Below, piece by piece: positions 39,199-47,204 of a stretch of DNA of 64,000 nt. The stretch lies in NCBI GenBank assembly GCA_949283375.1, contig CASDSM010000032.1:62001-126000 (forward strand), read 5' to 3'. The DNA is from an uncultured Eubacteriales bacterium (lineage in GTDB: Bacteria; Bacillota; Clostridia; Oscillospirales; Oscillospiraceae). The notes beneath the pieces are model-generated. The model searched no databases and had not been told where the DNA came from. It saw only the letters and a program-made list of their open reading frames with translations. Numbering within the stretch: the stretch's first letter is position 1; each line of letters opens with the position of its first letter. Both the position numbers and the translations under genes were made by a program.

Positions 39199-40851
39199 AT
39201 GATCTATGCCGTTCTGTCCCTCTCCCCCATCCTGCTGGCGCTGGCCGCCATGGTCATCCGCCGCATCCAGCTCTCTGCCCCCAAGGCGCTGCTGCTCTCG
39301 CTGCTGCTGACCATCTTCCTGGCCGCCTTCGTCTGGCAGATGGAGCCTGCCGCCCTGGCCGCCTTCGGCGTACAGGGGGTGTGCAAGGCGCTGGAGGTCT
39401 TCTTTATCATCTTCGGCGCCATCCTCTTTCTCAACATGCTGCGCCGCACCGGGCATATGGAGGCCATTCAGCGCAGCTTCTCCCGCGTCAGCCCGGACCG
39501 GCGGGTGCAGGCGATTTTGATCGCCTGGCTCTTCGGCGCCTTCATCGAGGGGACGGCGGGCTACGGCACCCCGGCCGCTCTGGCCGCCCCGCTGCTGGTC
39601 GCCCTCGGCTTCCCGCCGGTAGCGGCGTGCATCGTCTGCCTGATCGCGAACTCCGCCCCTGTCCCCTTCGCCGCGGCGGGCGCGCCCATCACGGCGATGG
39701 CCTCCTCCATCGCCAGCGAGCTGACCGCGAACGCCGACTACGCCGCCCGGTACGGCCTCGGCTATGAGGACTTTCTTCAGGCGTGTACCGAGATGACCAC
39801 CCTCTTCCTCGGCGTGGGCGGCATCGCGGTGCCGCTGCTGCTCATCGGCGTCTTCCTTTTCCGCTATGGGGAGAAGGGGCGGCGCGGGCGCGACTTTGCG
39901 GAGATCATCCCCTTCGCCCTCTTCACCGGCCTGGCCTTCAGCGCGCCGTACTACCTCATCTCCCGCCTCTTCGGGCATGAGTTCCCCTCCATTATCGGCG
40001 CGGTGTTCGGGCTGGTGGTGTCGGTGGCCGCGGCCTCGCGTGGCTTCCTGGTGCCCAAGCACGTCTGGCGCTTTCCGAACGACCTGCCGCTGGAGGGCCG
40101 CGCCATCTTCAACGACAGCCACAAGGCGATGCCCGCCTGGCAGGGCTGGCTCCCCTACGGGTGCATCGGCCTCTTCCTGCTCATCAGCCGGGTGCCCGCC
40201 TTCGGGCTGCGCCCGCTGCTCCAGTCGTGCACGGTCGGCTGGGAGGGGCTGTTTGGCGTGGAGTCGTGTACCTATTCCTTCCAGCCGCTCTGGAACGCGG
40301 GCATCCTCCCCTTCGCCCTCTTTGCCGTCCTCGTCGGGCTGCTCAGCGGCGTGGGGGTGAAGGACGTGGGCCGGGTTTGCCTGGGGTCGTTCTTCCAGCT
40401 GCTCAAGGTGTTCTCCGCCCTCGTCTTCGGCGTGGCGATGGTGCAGATCATGATGAATTCCGGTGTGAACAACTCCGGGATGGACAGCATGCTGCTCGTC
40501 GCAGCCCAGGCGCTGGCCGACCTCACCGGCCCCGCCTTCCCCGTCATCTCCCCCTTCATTGGGGTGCTGGGGGCCTTCATCTCCGGCTCGTGCACCGTCT
40601 CGTGCGTGATGTTCACCTCCCTGCAGTTCCACACCGCCCTGCTGATCGGGATCGACCCGGTCTACACCTGCGCCCTCCAGACCGCGGGCGGGGCGATCGG
40701 CAATATGATCTGCATCAACAACGTCGTCTCCGTCTCCGCCACCACCGGCGCGAACGGACACGAGGGAGAGATCATCTCCACCAACCTCCTCCCGGTGGTG
40801 GTCTATGTGGCGCTGGTGCTGGCGGTCGCGTTTGCGGCAATGCTGGCCTGA
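39199..40851 (+). CDS. L-lactate permease (LctP family)
   Basis: 550 residues from ATG 39199 (GGAGG 10 bases upstream). About 12-14 membrane helices, with family segments [35 protein letters not shown] and the [26 protein letters not shown] end that is strongly conserved in LctP/GlcA. Imports lactate (or glycolate) with protons. It lies upstream of a butyryl-CoA:acetate-type CoA-transferase, in keeping with lactate use, but no lactate dehydrogenase is in the window. Confidence 0.92.
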   Translation: MIYAVLSLSPILLALAAMVIRRIQLSAPKALLLSLLLTIFLAAFVWQMEPAALAAFGVQGVCKALEVFFIIFGAILFLNMLRRTGHMEAIQRSFSRVSPDRRVQAILIAWLFGAFIEGTAGYGTPAALAAPLLVALGFPPVAACIVCLIANSAPVPFAAAGAPITAMASSIASELTANADYAARYGLGYEDFLQACTEMTTLFLGVGGIAVPLLLIGVFLFRYGEKGRRGRDFAEIIPFALFTGLAFSAPYYLISRLFGHEFPSIIGAVFGLVVSVAAASRGFLVPKHVWRFPNDLPLEGRAIFNDSHKAMPAWQGWLPYGCIGLFLLISRVPAFGLRPLLQSCTVGWEGLFGVESCTYSFQPLWNAGILPFALFAVLVGLLSGVGVKDVGRVCLGSFFQLLKVFSALVFGVAMVQIMMNSGVNNSGMDSMLLVAAQALADLTGPAFPVISPFIGVLGAFISGSCTVSCVMFTSLQFHTALLIGIDPVYTCALQTAGGAIGNMICINNVVSVSATTGANGHEGEIISTNLLPVVVYVALVLAVAFAAMLA

Positions 40852-40888
40852 GCCGACCGCCCTCTGACCGGAAAAGCAACCAACGCTG

Positions 40889-40925
40889 TGGACCGCAAGC
40901 TGTGCTCTTGCGGTCCATTTTTCTG
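40889..40925 (+). terminator. Terminator of the lactate permease gene
   Basis: Perfect 11-bp stem (40889-40899 and 40907-40917) followed by TTTTTCTG. Confidence 0.85.
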
Positions 40926-41007
40926 TCCCTCTGTCCTTCTCCCTTGCCCCGGGCGGCAAAATGCGGTATACTTTTTGCATCTGAACGATCCAAGGGAGGC
41001 GAACGCG

Positions 41008-41580
41008 GTGGGTCCGCTGCACAGGATACAATACAATTCCCCCGTCATTCTGACCTTTGCTCTGCTCTCGCTCGGGGCGCTCTTTCTCGGCATCTGGACC
41101 GGCGGGACGAGCACGGCGCTCTGCTTTTCCGTCTACCGCGCGCCGCTGACCGACCCGCTGACCTATCTGCGCTTCTTCACCCATGTGCTCGGGCACTCCA
41201 ATTACAGCCACTACATCGGCAATATGACCCTCCTGCTCGTGATCGGTCCACCGATGGAGGAGCGCTACGGCAGCGAGATGCTGCTCAAGATGATCGCCGC
41301 GACCGCCTTCCTCTCCGGGCTGGTGCAGTTTCTCTGCTTCCCCGGCGCTGCCCTGCTCGGGGCGAGCGGCGTGGTGTTCATGCTCATCGTCCTCTCCTCC
41401 CTCGCCGGGGCGGAGCAGGGGCGCATCCCACTCACGCTGATTCTGGTCTACGCGATCTATATCGGCGGAGAGATCGCCGACGGCCTCCTGCAGTCGGACA
41501 ATATCTCCCAGCTCACCCACATCATCGGCGGCACCTGCGGCGCGGTCTTCGGCATGGCCCTGCGCAGGAAAAGGCGCTGA
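41008..41580 (+). CDS. Rhomboid family intramembrane serine protease
   Basis: 190 residues from GTG 41008, with GGGAGG 8 bases upstream; the longer frame upstream would cover the terminator. Six membrane helices. Catalytic dyad Ser120 in LLGASGVVF (GxSG) and His171 in SQLTHIIGG, with the loop-1 segment HSNYSHYIGNM. It cleaves membrane proteins within the bilayer; substrates are unknown. Followed at 37 bases by the ArsC/Spx-like gene. Confidence 0.9.
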   Translation: MGPLHRIQYNSPVILTFALLSLGALFLGIWTGGTSTALCFSVYRAPLTDPLTYLRFFTHVLGHSNYSHYIGNMTLLLVIGPPMEERYGSEMLLKMIAATAFLSGLVQFLCFPGAALLGASGVVFMLIVLSSLAGAEQGRIPLTLILVYAIYIGGEIADGLLQSDNISQLTHIIGGTCGAVFGMALRRKRR

Positions 41581-41616
41581 GCGCAGTCCGCCCTCCCCAC
41601 GGAAAGGAGTCGTACC

Positions 41617-41970
41617 ATGCTGTTTCTCTGCTATCCCAAGTGCACCACCTGTCAGAAGGCCCGCCGCTGGCTGGACGGGCACGGCGCGGCCTATGAGCTG
41701 CGCGACATCAAGGAGGAAAACCCCTCTCTGGAGGAGCTGCGCGCCTGGCATGCGGCGAGCGGACTGCCGCTGCGCCGCTTCTTCAACACCAGCGGCCAGC
41801 AGTACCGCGCCCTCGGTCTGAAGGACCGTCTGGCCTCCATGACGGAGGAGGAGCAGCTCGCCCTGCTCGCCTCGGACGGGATGCTGGTCAAGCGCCCCAT
41901 CCTGGTGGACGGTGCGCGGGTGCTCGTCGGCTTCCGCGAGGCGGCGTGGGCGGAGGCGCTCGGGCTGTGA
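41617..41970 (+). CDS. ArsC/Spx family thioredoxin-fold protein
   Basis: 117 residues, full length for the ArsC/Spx/YffB family. N-terminal CYPKCTTCQKA with a CxxC pair, and the conserved RRFFNTSG and KRPILVDGARVLVGF segments. It could be an arsenate-reductase-like thiol protein or a Spx-type regulator; the KRP motif fits the reductase-like group. No arsenic genes are nearby. AAAGGAG precedes the ATG. Confidence 0.92.
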   Translation: MLFLCYPKCTTCQKARRWLDGHGAAYELRDIKEENPSLEELRAWHAASGLPLRRFFNTSGQQYRALGLKDRLASMTEEEQLALLASDGMLVKRPILVDGARVLVGFREAAWAEALGL

Positions 41971-43427
41971 GCGGCGGGAAGCGACGCCCCGCCTCCCCGC
42001 TGCGCCGCGCCCTGCGCATCGCCCGGCGCGCCCTGCTGGTCCTGCTCGTCTATCTGCTGCTCGGGGCGACCCTCCCCTTCGCCTGGAACCATCCGGAGGT
42101 GAGCGGGGACTACGCCGCCTGGGTGGCGGAGACGGATTTCTATGACAGCACCCCCGGACCGGAGCGGGTCGCCCTGATCGAGACGAATCAGGACGCCCTG
42201 GAAGCGCGCATCCGCCTCATCAGTCAGGCGGAGGAGCGGGTGATCCTCTCCACCTTCGACTTCCACAGCGACGAGAGCGGGCAGGATGTGCTCGCCCTGC
42301 TGCTGGACGCGGCGGAGCGCGGGGTACAGGTCCAGGTGCTCGCGGACGGGGCGACCAGCCTGCTGCGCATGACGGACAATCCCCTCTTCCAGGCCCTCGC
42401 CGCCCACCCGAACGCGGAGATCCGGCACTATAACCCGGTGAACCTCCTCGCCCCGTGGACGCTCAACGGGCGGCTGCACGACAAGTATGTGATCGTGGAC
42501 GAGACTGCCTATCTCCTCGGCGGGCGGAACACCTACGACTACTTCCTCGGCGACTACCCCACCCGACACCCCAGTCAGGACCTGGAGCTGCTGGTCTACA
42601 ATTCTGCCGGCGACGACACGCAGGGCAGCATGGCCGAGCTGCTGGACTACTTCGACGCGGTCTGGGAGGCCGAATGCTGCGTGACCTACTGCGACGACAC
42701 CGCCCTGCTCGAGCGCCCCGCTGTGCAGGAGGCCACAGCCCAGCTCGAGCGACGCTTTACCTGGCTCCAGACCGCCTATCCCGGCGCCTTTGAGACGGTA
42801 GACTACGCCGCCGTGACGGAGGAGGCGGGGGCGATCCACCTGCTGTCCAACCCCATCCACGTCAATGTGAAGGAGCCGCAGGTGCTCTACGCCCTCACCG
42901 AGCTGATGGCCGGGGCGGAGGAGTCCGTCACCCTGCACTCCCCCTACGCCGTGTGCGACCGGGCGATGTACGACGCCCTGGCTCGGGTGGCGGGCAGCGT
43001 CCCCGACTTCACCCTCCTGGTCAACGGGGTGGCCAACGGGGACAACCTGATGGCCTCCTCCGACTATCTGCGCAGCAAGGGGGATATCCTCGCCACCGGC
43101 GTCACCCTCTATGAGTACTCTGGCGAGGTGAGCGACCACGGCAAGAGCGTCACCATCGATGGCACGCTTGCCATCGTCGGCAGCTTCAACTGGGATATGC
43201 GCGCGGCCTACCTCGACACCGAGTTGATGCTGGTGGTGAGCAGCCCCGCACTCGCCGCCGCGCTGGACGGGTACACCGACGGCCTCCTCGCCGAGAGCTG
43301 CCTCTGTCTGGATGAGAGCGCCTATCTCGCCCCGGAGGGGCTGGAAATGCCGGAGATGTCCGGCGGGAAGGCCGCCGCCCTCTGGGTCCTGCGCTGGCTC
43401 ACCGTCCCCATCCGCTACCTGCTCTGA
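41967..43427 (+). CDS. Phospholipase D-like (cardiolipin synthase-type) protein
   Basis: 486 residues from GTG 41967, which overlaps the previous stop by 4 bases and has GGAGG 10 bases upstream. A basic start and one membrane helix (about 20-42) precede two PLD domains with HKD motifs: HDKYVIVD (about 171-178) followed by GGRN, and HGKSVTID followed by GSFNWD in the C-terminal half. Such proteins move phosphatidyl groups, as in cardiolipin synthase, or cleave phosphodiesters. The single membrane helix and length differ from classic Cls, so the exact reaction is open. Confidence 0.88.
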   Translation: MSGGKRRPASPLRRALRIARRALLVLLVYLLLGATLPFAWNHPEVSGDYAAWVAETDFYDSTPGPERVALIETNQDALEARIRLISQAEERVILSTFDFHSDESGQDVLALLLDAAERGVQVQVLADGATSLLRMTDNPLFQALAAHPNAEIRHYNPVNLLAPWTLNGRLHDKYVIVDETAYLLGGRNTYDYFLGDYPTRHPSQDLELLVYNSAGDDTQGSMAELLDYFDAVWEAECCVTYCDDTALLERPAVQEATAQLERRFTWLQTAYPGAFETVDYAAVTEEAGAIHLLSNPIHVNVKEPQVLYALTELMAGAEESVTLHSPYAVCDRAMYDALARVAGSVPDFTLLVNGVANGDNLMASSDYLRSKGDILATGVTLYEYSGEVSDHGKSVTIDGTLAIVGSFNWDMRAAYLDTELMLVVSSPALAAALDGYTDGLLAESCLCLDESAYLAPEGLEMPEMSGGKAAALWVLRWLTVPIRYLL

Positions 43428-43430
43428 CCG

Positions 43431-43459
43431 TTGACGGAAAGACGCGCAGAGGCTATAAT
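43431..43459 (+). promoter_or_regulatory. Promoter of the CoA-transferase gene
   Basis: TTGACG (43431-43436), 17-base spacer, TATAAT (43454-43459): nearly perfect, one of the strongest in the window, 60 bases before the ATG. Confidence 0.85.
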
Positions 43460-43518
43460 AAAAAACGAACCAAAAGCGCATGCGCCTCAGACCGGCGCAG
43501 TGGAAGGAGTGTCCCGCC

Positions 43519-44871
43519 ATGACGCAGTATGCCGAAACCTACCGTCAGAAGCTGACCACCCCCGAGGAGGCCGTCAAGGTCGTCCAGTCCGGGGACTGGG
43601 TGGATTACAGCTTCACCTGCAACCACCCAGTCGCCCTCGACCGCGCCCTCGCCGCGCGCATGGAGGCGGAGCCTGAGCTGACCGACATCAACTTCCGCGG
43701 CGGCATCGCCCTCTGGCCCCCCGCCGTCACCCAGCTCCCGGACGCGGCGGGCCGCATCACCTGGAACTCCTGGCACGTCTCCGGCATTGAGCGCCGCCTC
43801 TTCCCGCAGGGCATCGGCTTCTATCACATCCTGCGCTACTCCGAGATGCCGCGCTATTACCGGGAGAACATCGGGCATGTGAATGTGGCCATGTTCCAGG
43901 TCGCGCCGATGGACGCCTTCGGCAACTTCAACTTCGGCCTCACCCCCTCTCACCTGCGCGCGATCTGCGATGTGGCGGACGTCATCATCGTCGAGGTCAA
44001 CCGCAATATGCCCTACGTCCACGGCGGGCATGACATGAGCGTCCATGTGGACGAGGTGAGCATGATTGTCGAGGCGGACAGCCCCATCGGCCAGCTCGCC
44101 GGGAGTGCTCCGAGCGAGGTGGACACCGCCGTGGCCAAGCTCATCCTCCCCGAGATCCCGAACGGCGCCTGCCTCCAGCTCGGCATCGGCGGGATGCCCA
44201 ACGCCGTCGGCGCGCTCATCGCCCAGTCCGACCTGAAGGACCTCGGCGTCCACTCTGAGATGTATGTCGATGCCTTTGTGGACATCGCGATGGCGGGCAA
44301 GATCACCGGCAAGTACAAGTCCCTCGACCACGGCCGTCAGGTCTTCACCTTCGCCGCCGGTACCCAGAAGCTGTATGACTACATGAACAACAACCCCGCC
44401 ATCATGGGCGCCCCGGTGGACTATGTCAACGACACCTCCGTCATCGCCCAGCTGGACAACTTCATCTCCATCAACAACACGGTGGAGGTGGACCTCTTCG
44501 GACAGGTCGCCTCGGAGAGCGCCGGCACCCGCCACATCAGCGGCGCAGGCGGACAGCTCGACTTCGTCCTCGGCGCGTACCGCTCCAAGGGCGGCAAGAG
44601 CTTTATCTGCTGCTCCTCCACCGTGAAGAACAAGAAGGCCGGCACGGTCAAGAGCCGCATCACTCCCACCCTGACCCCGGGCGGCATCGTCACCGCCACC
44701 CGCGCGAACATCCAGTATCTCGTCACCGAGTACGGCATGGTGAACCTCAAGGGCACCACCACCTGGCAGCGGGCGGAGGCCATCATCTCGGTCGCCCACC
44801 CCGACTTCCGTGACGAGCTGATCGCCGCGGCGGACCAGATGCACATCTGGAAGCGCTCGAACAAGCGTTAA
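43519..44871 (+). CDS. Butyryl-CoA:acetate CoA-transferase-like protein
   Basis: 450 residues from ATG 43519 (AAGGAG upstream). It belongs to the acetyl-CoA hydrolase/transferase family: [14 protein letters not shown], the segment [13 protein letters not shown] (probably holding the active-site Glu) and [16 protein letters not shown] are characteristic. Length and motifs fit the butyryl-CoA:acetate and 4-hydroxybutyrate CoA-transferase branch of butyrate producers. It would transfer CoA between butyryl-CoA and acetate as the last step of butyrate formation. Substrate is by family; 4-hydroxybutyrate or propionate remain possible. Single gene with a strong promoter and terminator, so probably highly expressed. 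Confidence 0.85.
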   Translation: MTQYAETYRQKLTTPEEAVKVVQSGDWVDYSFTCNHPVALDRALAARMEAEPELTDINFRGGIALWPPAVTQLPDAAGRITWNSWHVSGIERRLFPQGIGFYHILRYSEMPRYYRENIGHVNVAMFQVAPMDAFGNFNFGLTPSHLRAICDVADVIIVEVNRNMPYVHGGHDMSVHVDEVSMIVEADSPIGQLAGSAPSEVDTAVAKLILPEIPNGACLQLGIGGMPNAVGALIAQSDLKDLGVHSEMYVDAFVDIAMAGKITGKYKSLDHGRQVFTFAAGTQKLYDYMNNNPAIMGAPVDYVNDTSVIAQLDNFISINNTVEVDLFGQVASESAGTRHISGAGGQLDFVLGAYRSKGGKSFICCSSTVKNKKAGTVKSRITPTLTPGGIVTATRANIQYLVTEYGMVNLKGTTTWQRAEAIISVAHPDFRDELIAAADQMHIWKRSNKR

Positions 44872-44891
44872 CGCTTCATATTACCCAGCAA

Positions 44892-44925
44892 GGGTCCGGC
44901 AGCATCGCGCTGCCGGACCCTTTTG
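44892..44925 (+). terminator. Terminator between the CoA-transferase and GH2 genes
   Basis: Perfect 12-bp stem (44892-44903 and 44909-44920) with a 5-base loop, followed by TTTTG. It can also serve the convergent GH2 gene. Confidence 0.88.
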
Positions 44926-44981
44926 CTGTCAAAAAGGATTCGTGCCGTCCCGGATTTGTGCCCTCCCGGGGCGGACGCTTG

Positions 44982-47204
44982 TCACTTGGGCACCCTCTGG
45001 AGGGCGGCGTTGAGCTGGCGTACCGCCTCGGGGGGGATCGCCCCGGCGGCCTGCTTGAGGAGGCTCTCGAGGGACATCCCCGCCATCATCCGCTCCAGAT
45101 TCCTGTTGCCGCTGGCGGCCTGGGCCACATCGCCACGGCTGGCGCGGGCCTTGTCCATCATGGCCTTCACGATGGGGGCGGTGCCCGGATGGGCCATCAG
45201 GGCGCCCAGGGTGTCCCGGATGGAGAAGCAGTCCGGCCGGAAGTCCTCCCGGTCAAACCAGTTGACCACCTCTCCCTGCTGGGCCAGGCGGTAGGCGGGG
45301 TCGGGCTGCGCTGCCCGGCGCACCGTGATGGTGTCCGTGCAGTCCCCCGCCCGGGCGGTGACGGTGTGCTCCCCGGTCAGCGGGACGCGGAAGGTGAACA
45401 CCCGCTCCCCCCGCAGGGTCCCGACCGGCACGCCGTCCACCGTAAGGCTGACCTCGGCGCAGTTGGAGTAGACCTTGATCTCGGTGACCTCCTCCGCCCG
45501 GTTGACGTACCGCCGCCCGCAGAGGTGGACGAAGGGCTCTGTCCGGTTCCAGGCGGCCTTGTAGAGGTAGAAGGCATCCTTCTTCACCTGACGGTCCATG
45601 GTGACCAGGCCCTTCTGGTTCACCCCGTGCTTGCCCCCCTCGTCCCGGCCGTCGGCGGCGAAGTCGAAGAGGTTCCAGACGTGGGTGGCCCAGAGCCAGG
45701 GGCGGCGGTCAATGAGACGGAGGATGTGCTCGTGATAGAGGCACTGGTAGCCCTCGGTGTAGTCCCCCCGCTCCGGGTGGGACGACTGGAGGGCGGGGTT
45801 GGCGTCCGCCCCGTACTCGGAAAAGCCCATCACCCGCCGGGGGAAGCGCTCGTGATAGGCGTCAAAGAAACGGTCATTCTCCTCCAGCTCCCCCAGATAC
45901 CAGCCGAAATAGAGGTTGTAGCTGCCGATGTCGGCGATCTGGATGAGGGGGCTGTCCGTCTCGAGCATAAAGACGTGGGCCATTGTGGTGGGCCGGGTGG
46001 GGTCCAGCCTGTGGCAGAGGTCGTTGAGGAGGCGGTGGTTCTCCATCAGGTCCCCGGTGGCCGTGCCGCTGGCGGTGATCTCGTTGGAGAGGCCCCAGCA
46101 GACGATGGAGGGGTGGTTATAGTTCTGCACCACCAGCTCGGTCATCTGGTCCAGAGTGTTCTGCCGCCCTGCGGGCATGTGCTGGGTGATATAGGGGATC
46201 TCCGCCCAGACGATGAGACCCTGCTCATCGCAGAGGTCGTAGTAGGCCTGTGCGTGCTGGTAGTGGGCGAGTCGGACGGTGTTCGCCCCGATCTCCCGAA
46301 TGATGGCCATGTCCTCCCGGTGATGGTCCAGGGTGAGGGCATTCCCCACTCCCGCCCGGTCCTGATGGCGGGAGACGCCGCGCAGGGGATAGGGCCGCCC
46401 GTTGAGGAAGAAGCCCTCCTGCGCGTCAAACCGAATCGTCCGGCAGCCGAAGCGGGCGGAGATCTGGTCGGTCTCCTCCCCGCCGGAGAGCAGGGCGGCA
46501 GTCACGGTGTAGAGATAAGGGTCCTCCACCCCGTCCCAGAGGTGGACGTCCTCGAGGGAGAAGACCGCCTCCGCCCGGCCCGCGGCGTCCGGGGCGGTGA
46601 AGATGGCGCCGTGGACACCCTCGAGCTCCAGGCGCACCAGCCCCTCCCCCACCTGCCAGGTCTCCACCTTTACCCGGGCGGTGCGCCTCTCCAGATCCAC
46701 CTCCGGGGTCATCCGGAGGCCGGGGCCGCCGTGATGGCCGAGCTCAAAGTGGACCGCCGGGACGATGATGAGGTTCACCCCCCGGTAGAGGCCGCCGTAG
46801 AAGGTGAAGTCCGCCTTCTGGGGGTAGACGCGGTCGTTTTCTCCGTTGTCCACCGCCACGCAGAGGAGGTTGTCCTCCGCCAGCGCGTCGGTGATGTCCA
46901 CCCGGAAGGTGGAGTAACCCCCCTCGTGGCGGGCCAGCGTCTGCCCGTTCAGGGTGACAGTGGCGGTCATCGCCGCCCCCGGGAACTCCAGCCAGGCCCG
47001 CTCCCCCGCCGCCAGCGCGGGCCGGGAGAAGGCCCTAACGTACATGGCGGTCCCCCGCCAGTAGTCGTTGCCCCCGTCCTGGCCGTCCACGGCATTCCAG
47101 GTGTGGGGCAGGGTCACCTGCACCCAGTCCTCCGGCAGGGTGGCGGGAATCTGGGCGGTCTTGGCAAAGCGCCAGCCGCCGTTCCACTCGGTCACAGTTC
47201 TCAT
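44982..47204 (-). CDS. GH2 family beta-glycosidase (beta-galactosidase/beta-glucuronidase type)
   Basis: 740 residues. Sugar-binding sandwich (about 1-165), Ig-like domain (about 165-260), TIM barrel (about 260-560) with acid/base Glu375 in GLSNEITASG and nucleophile Glu463 in GFSEYGADA, then a beta domain and a helical tail (about 640-740). GH2 covers beta-galactosidase, beta-glucuronidase and beta-mannosidase; I cannot choose. No signal peptide, so it works in the cytoplasm. The ATG overlaps the GH3 stop by 4 bases and its GGAGG lies in the GH3 end, so they are coupled. Last gene of the glycan locus. Confidence 0.92.
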   Translation of the reverse strand: MRTVTEWNGGWRFAKTAQIPATLPEDWVQVTLPHTWNAVDGQDGGNDYWRGTAMYVRAFSRPALAAGERAWLEFPGAAMTATVTLNGQTLARHEGGYSTFRVDITDALAEDNLLCVAVDNGENDRVYPQKADFTFYGGLYRGVNLIIVPAVHFELGHHGGPGLRMTPEVDLERRTARVKVETWQVGEGLVRLELEGVHGAIFTAPDAAGRAEAVFSLEDVHLWDGVEDPYLYTVTAALLSGGEETDQISARFGCRTIRFDAQEGFFLNGRPYPLRGVSRHQDRAGVGNALTLDHHREDMAIIREIGANTVRLAHYQHAQAYYDLCDEQGLIVWAEIPYITQHMPAGRQNTLDQMTELVVQNYNHPSIVCWGLSNEITASGTATGDLMENHRLLNDLCHRLDPTRPTTMAHVFMLETDSPLIQIADIGSYNLYFGWYLGELEENDRFFDAYHERFPRRVMGFSEYGADANPALQSSHPERGDYTEGYQCLYHEHILRLIDRRPWLWATHVWNLFDFAADGRDEGGKHGVNQKGLVTMDRQVKKDAFYLYKAAWNRTEPFVHLCGRRYVNRAEEVTEIKVYSNCAEVSLTVDGVPVGTLRGERVFTFRVPLTGEHTVTARAGDCTDTITVRRAAQPDPAYRLAQQGEVVNWFDREDFRPDCFSIRDTLGALMAHPGTAPIVKAMMDKARASRGDVAQAASGNRNLERMMAGMSLESLLKQAAGAIPPEAVRQLNAALQRVPK

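Noticed and set aside
38938-41751. Very long minus-strand open frame across three plus-strand genes
   Set aside because: It runs through two intergenic regions, a terminator and a promoter, and its product is Gly/Asp/Arg-rich without motifs. The plus-strand genes (lactate permease, rhomboid) are certain.
44892-44925. Compact GC-rich fold considered as an RNA gene
   Set aside because: It is a simple perfect stem with a T-tail after a gene stop, which is a terminator. No tRNA arms or CCA end.
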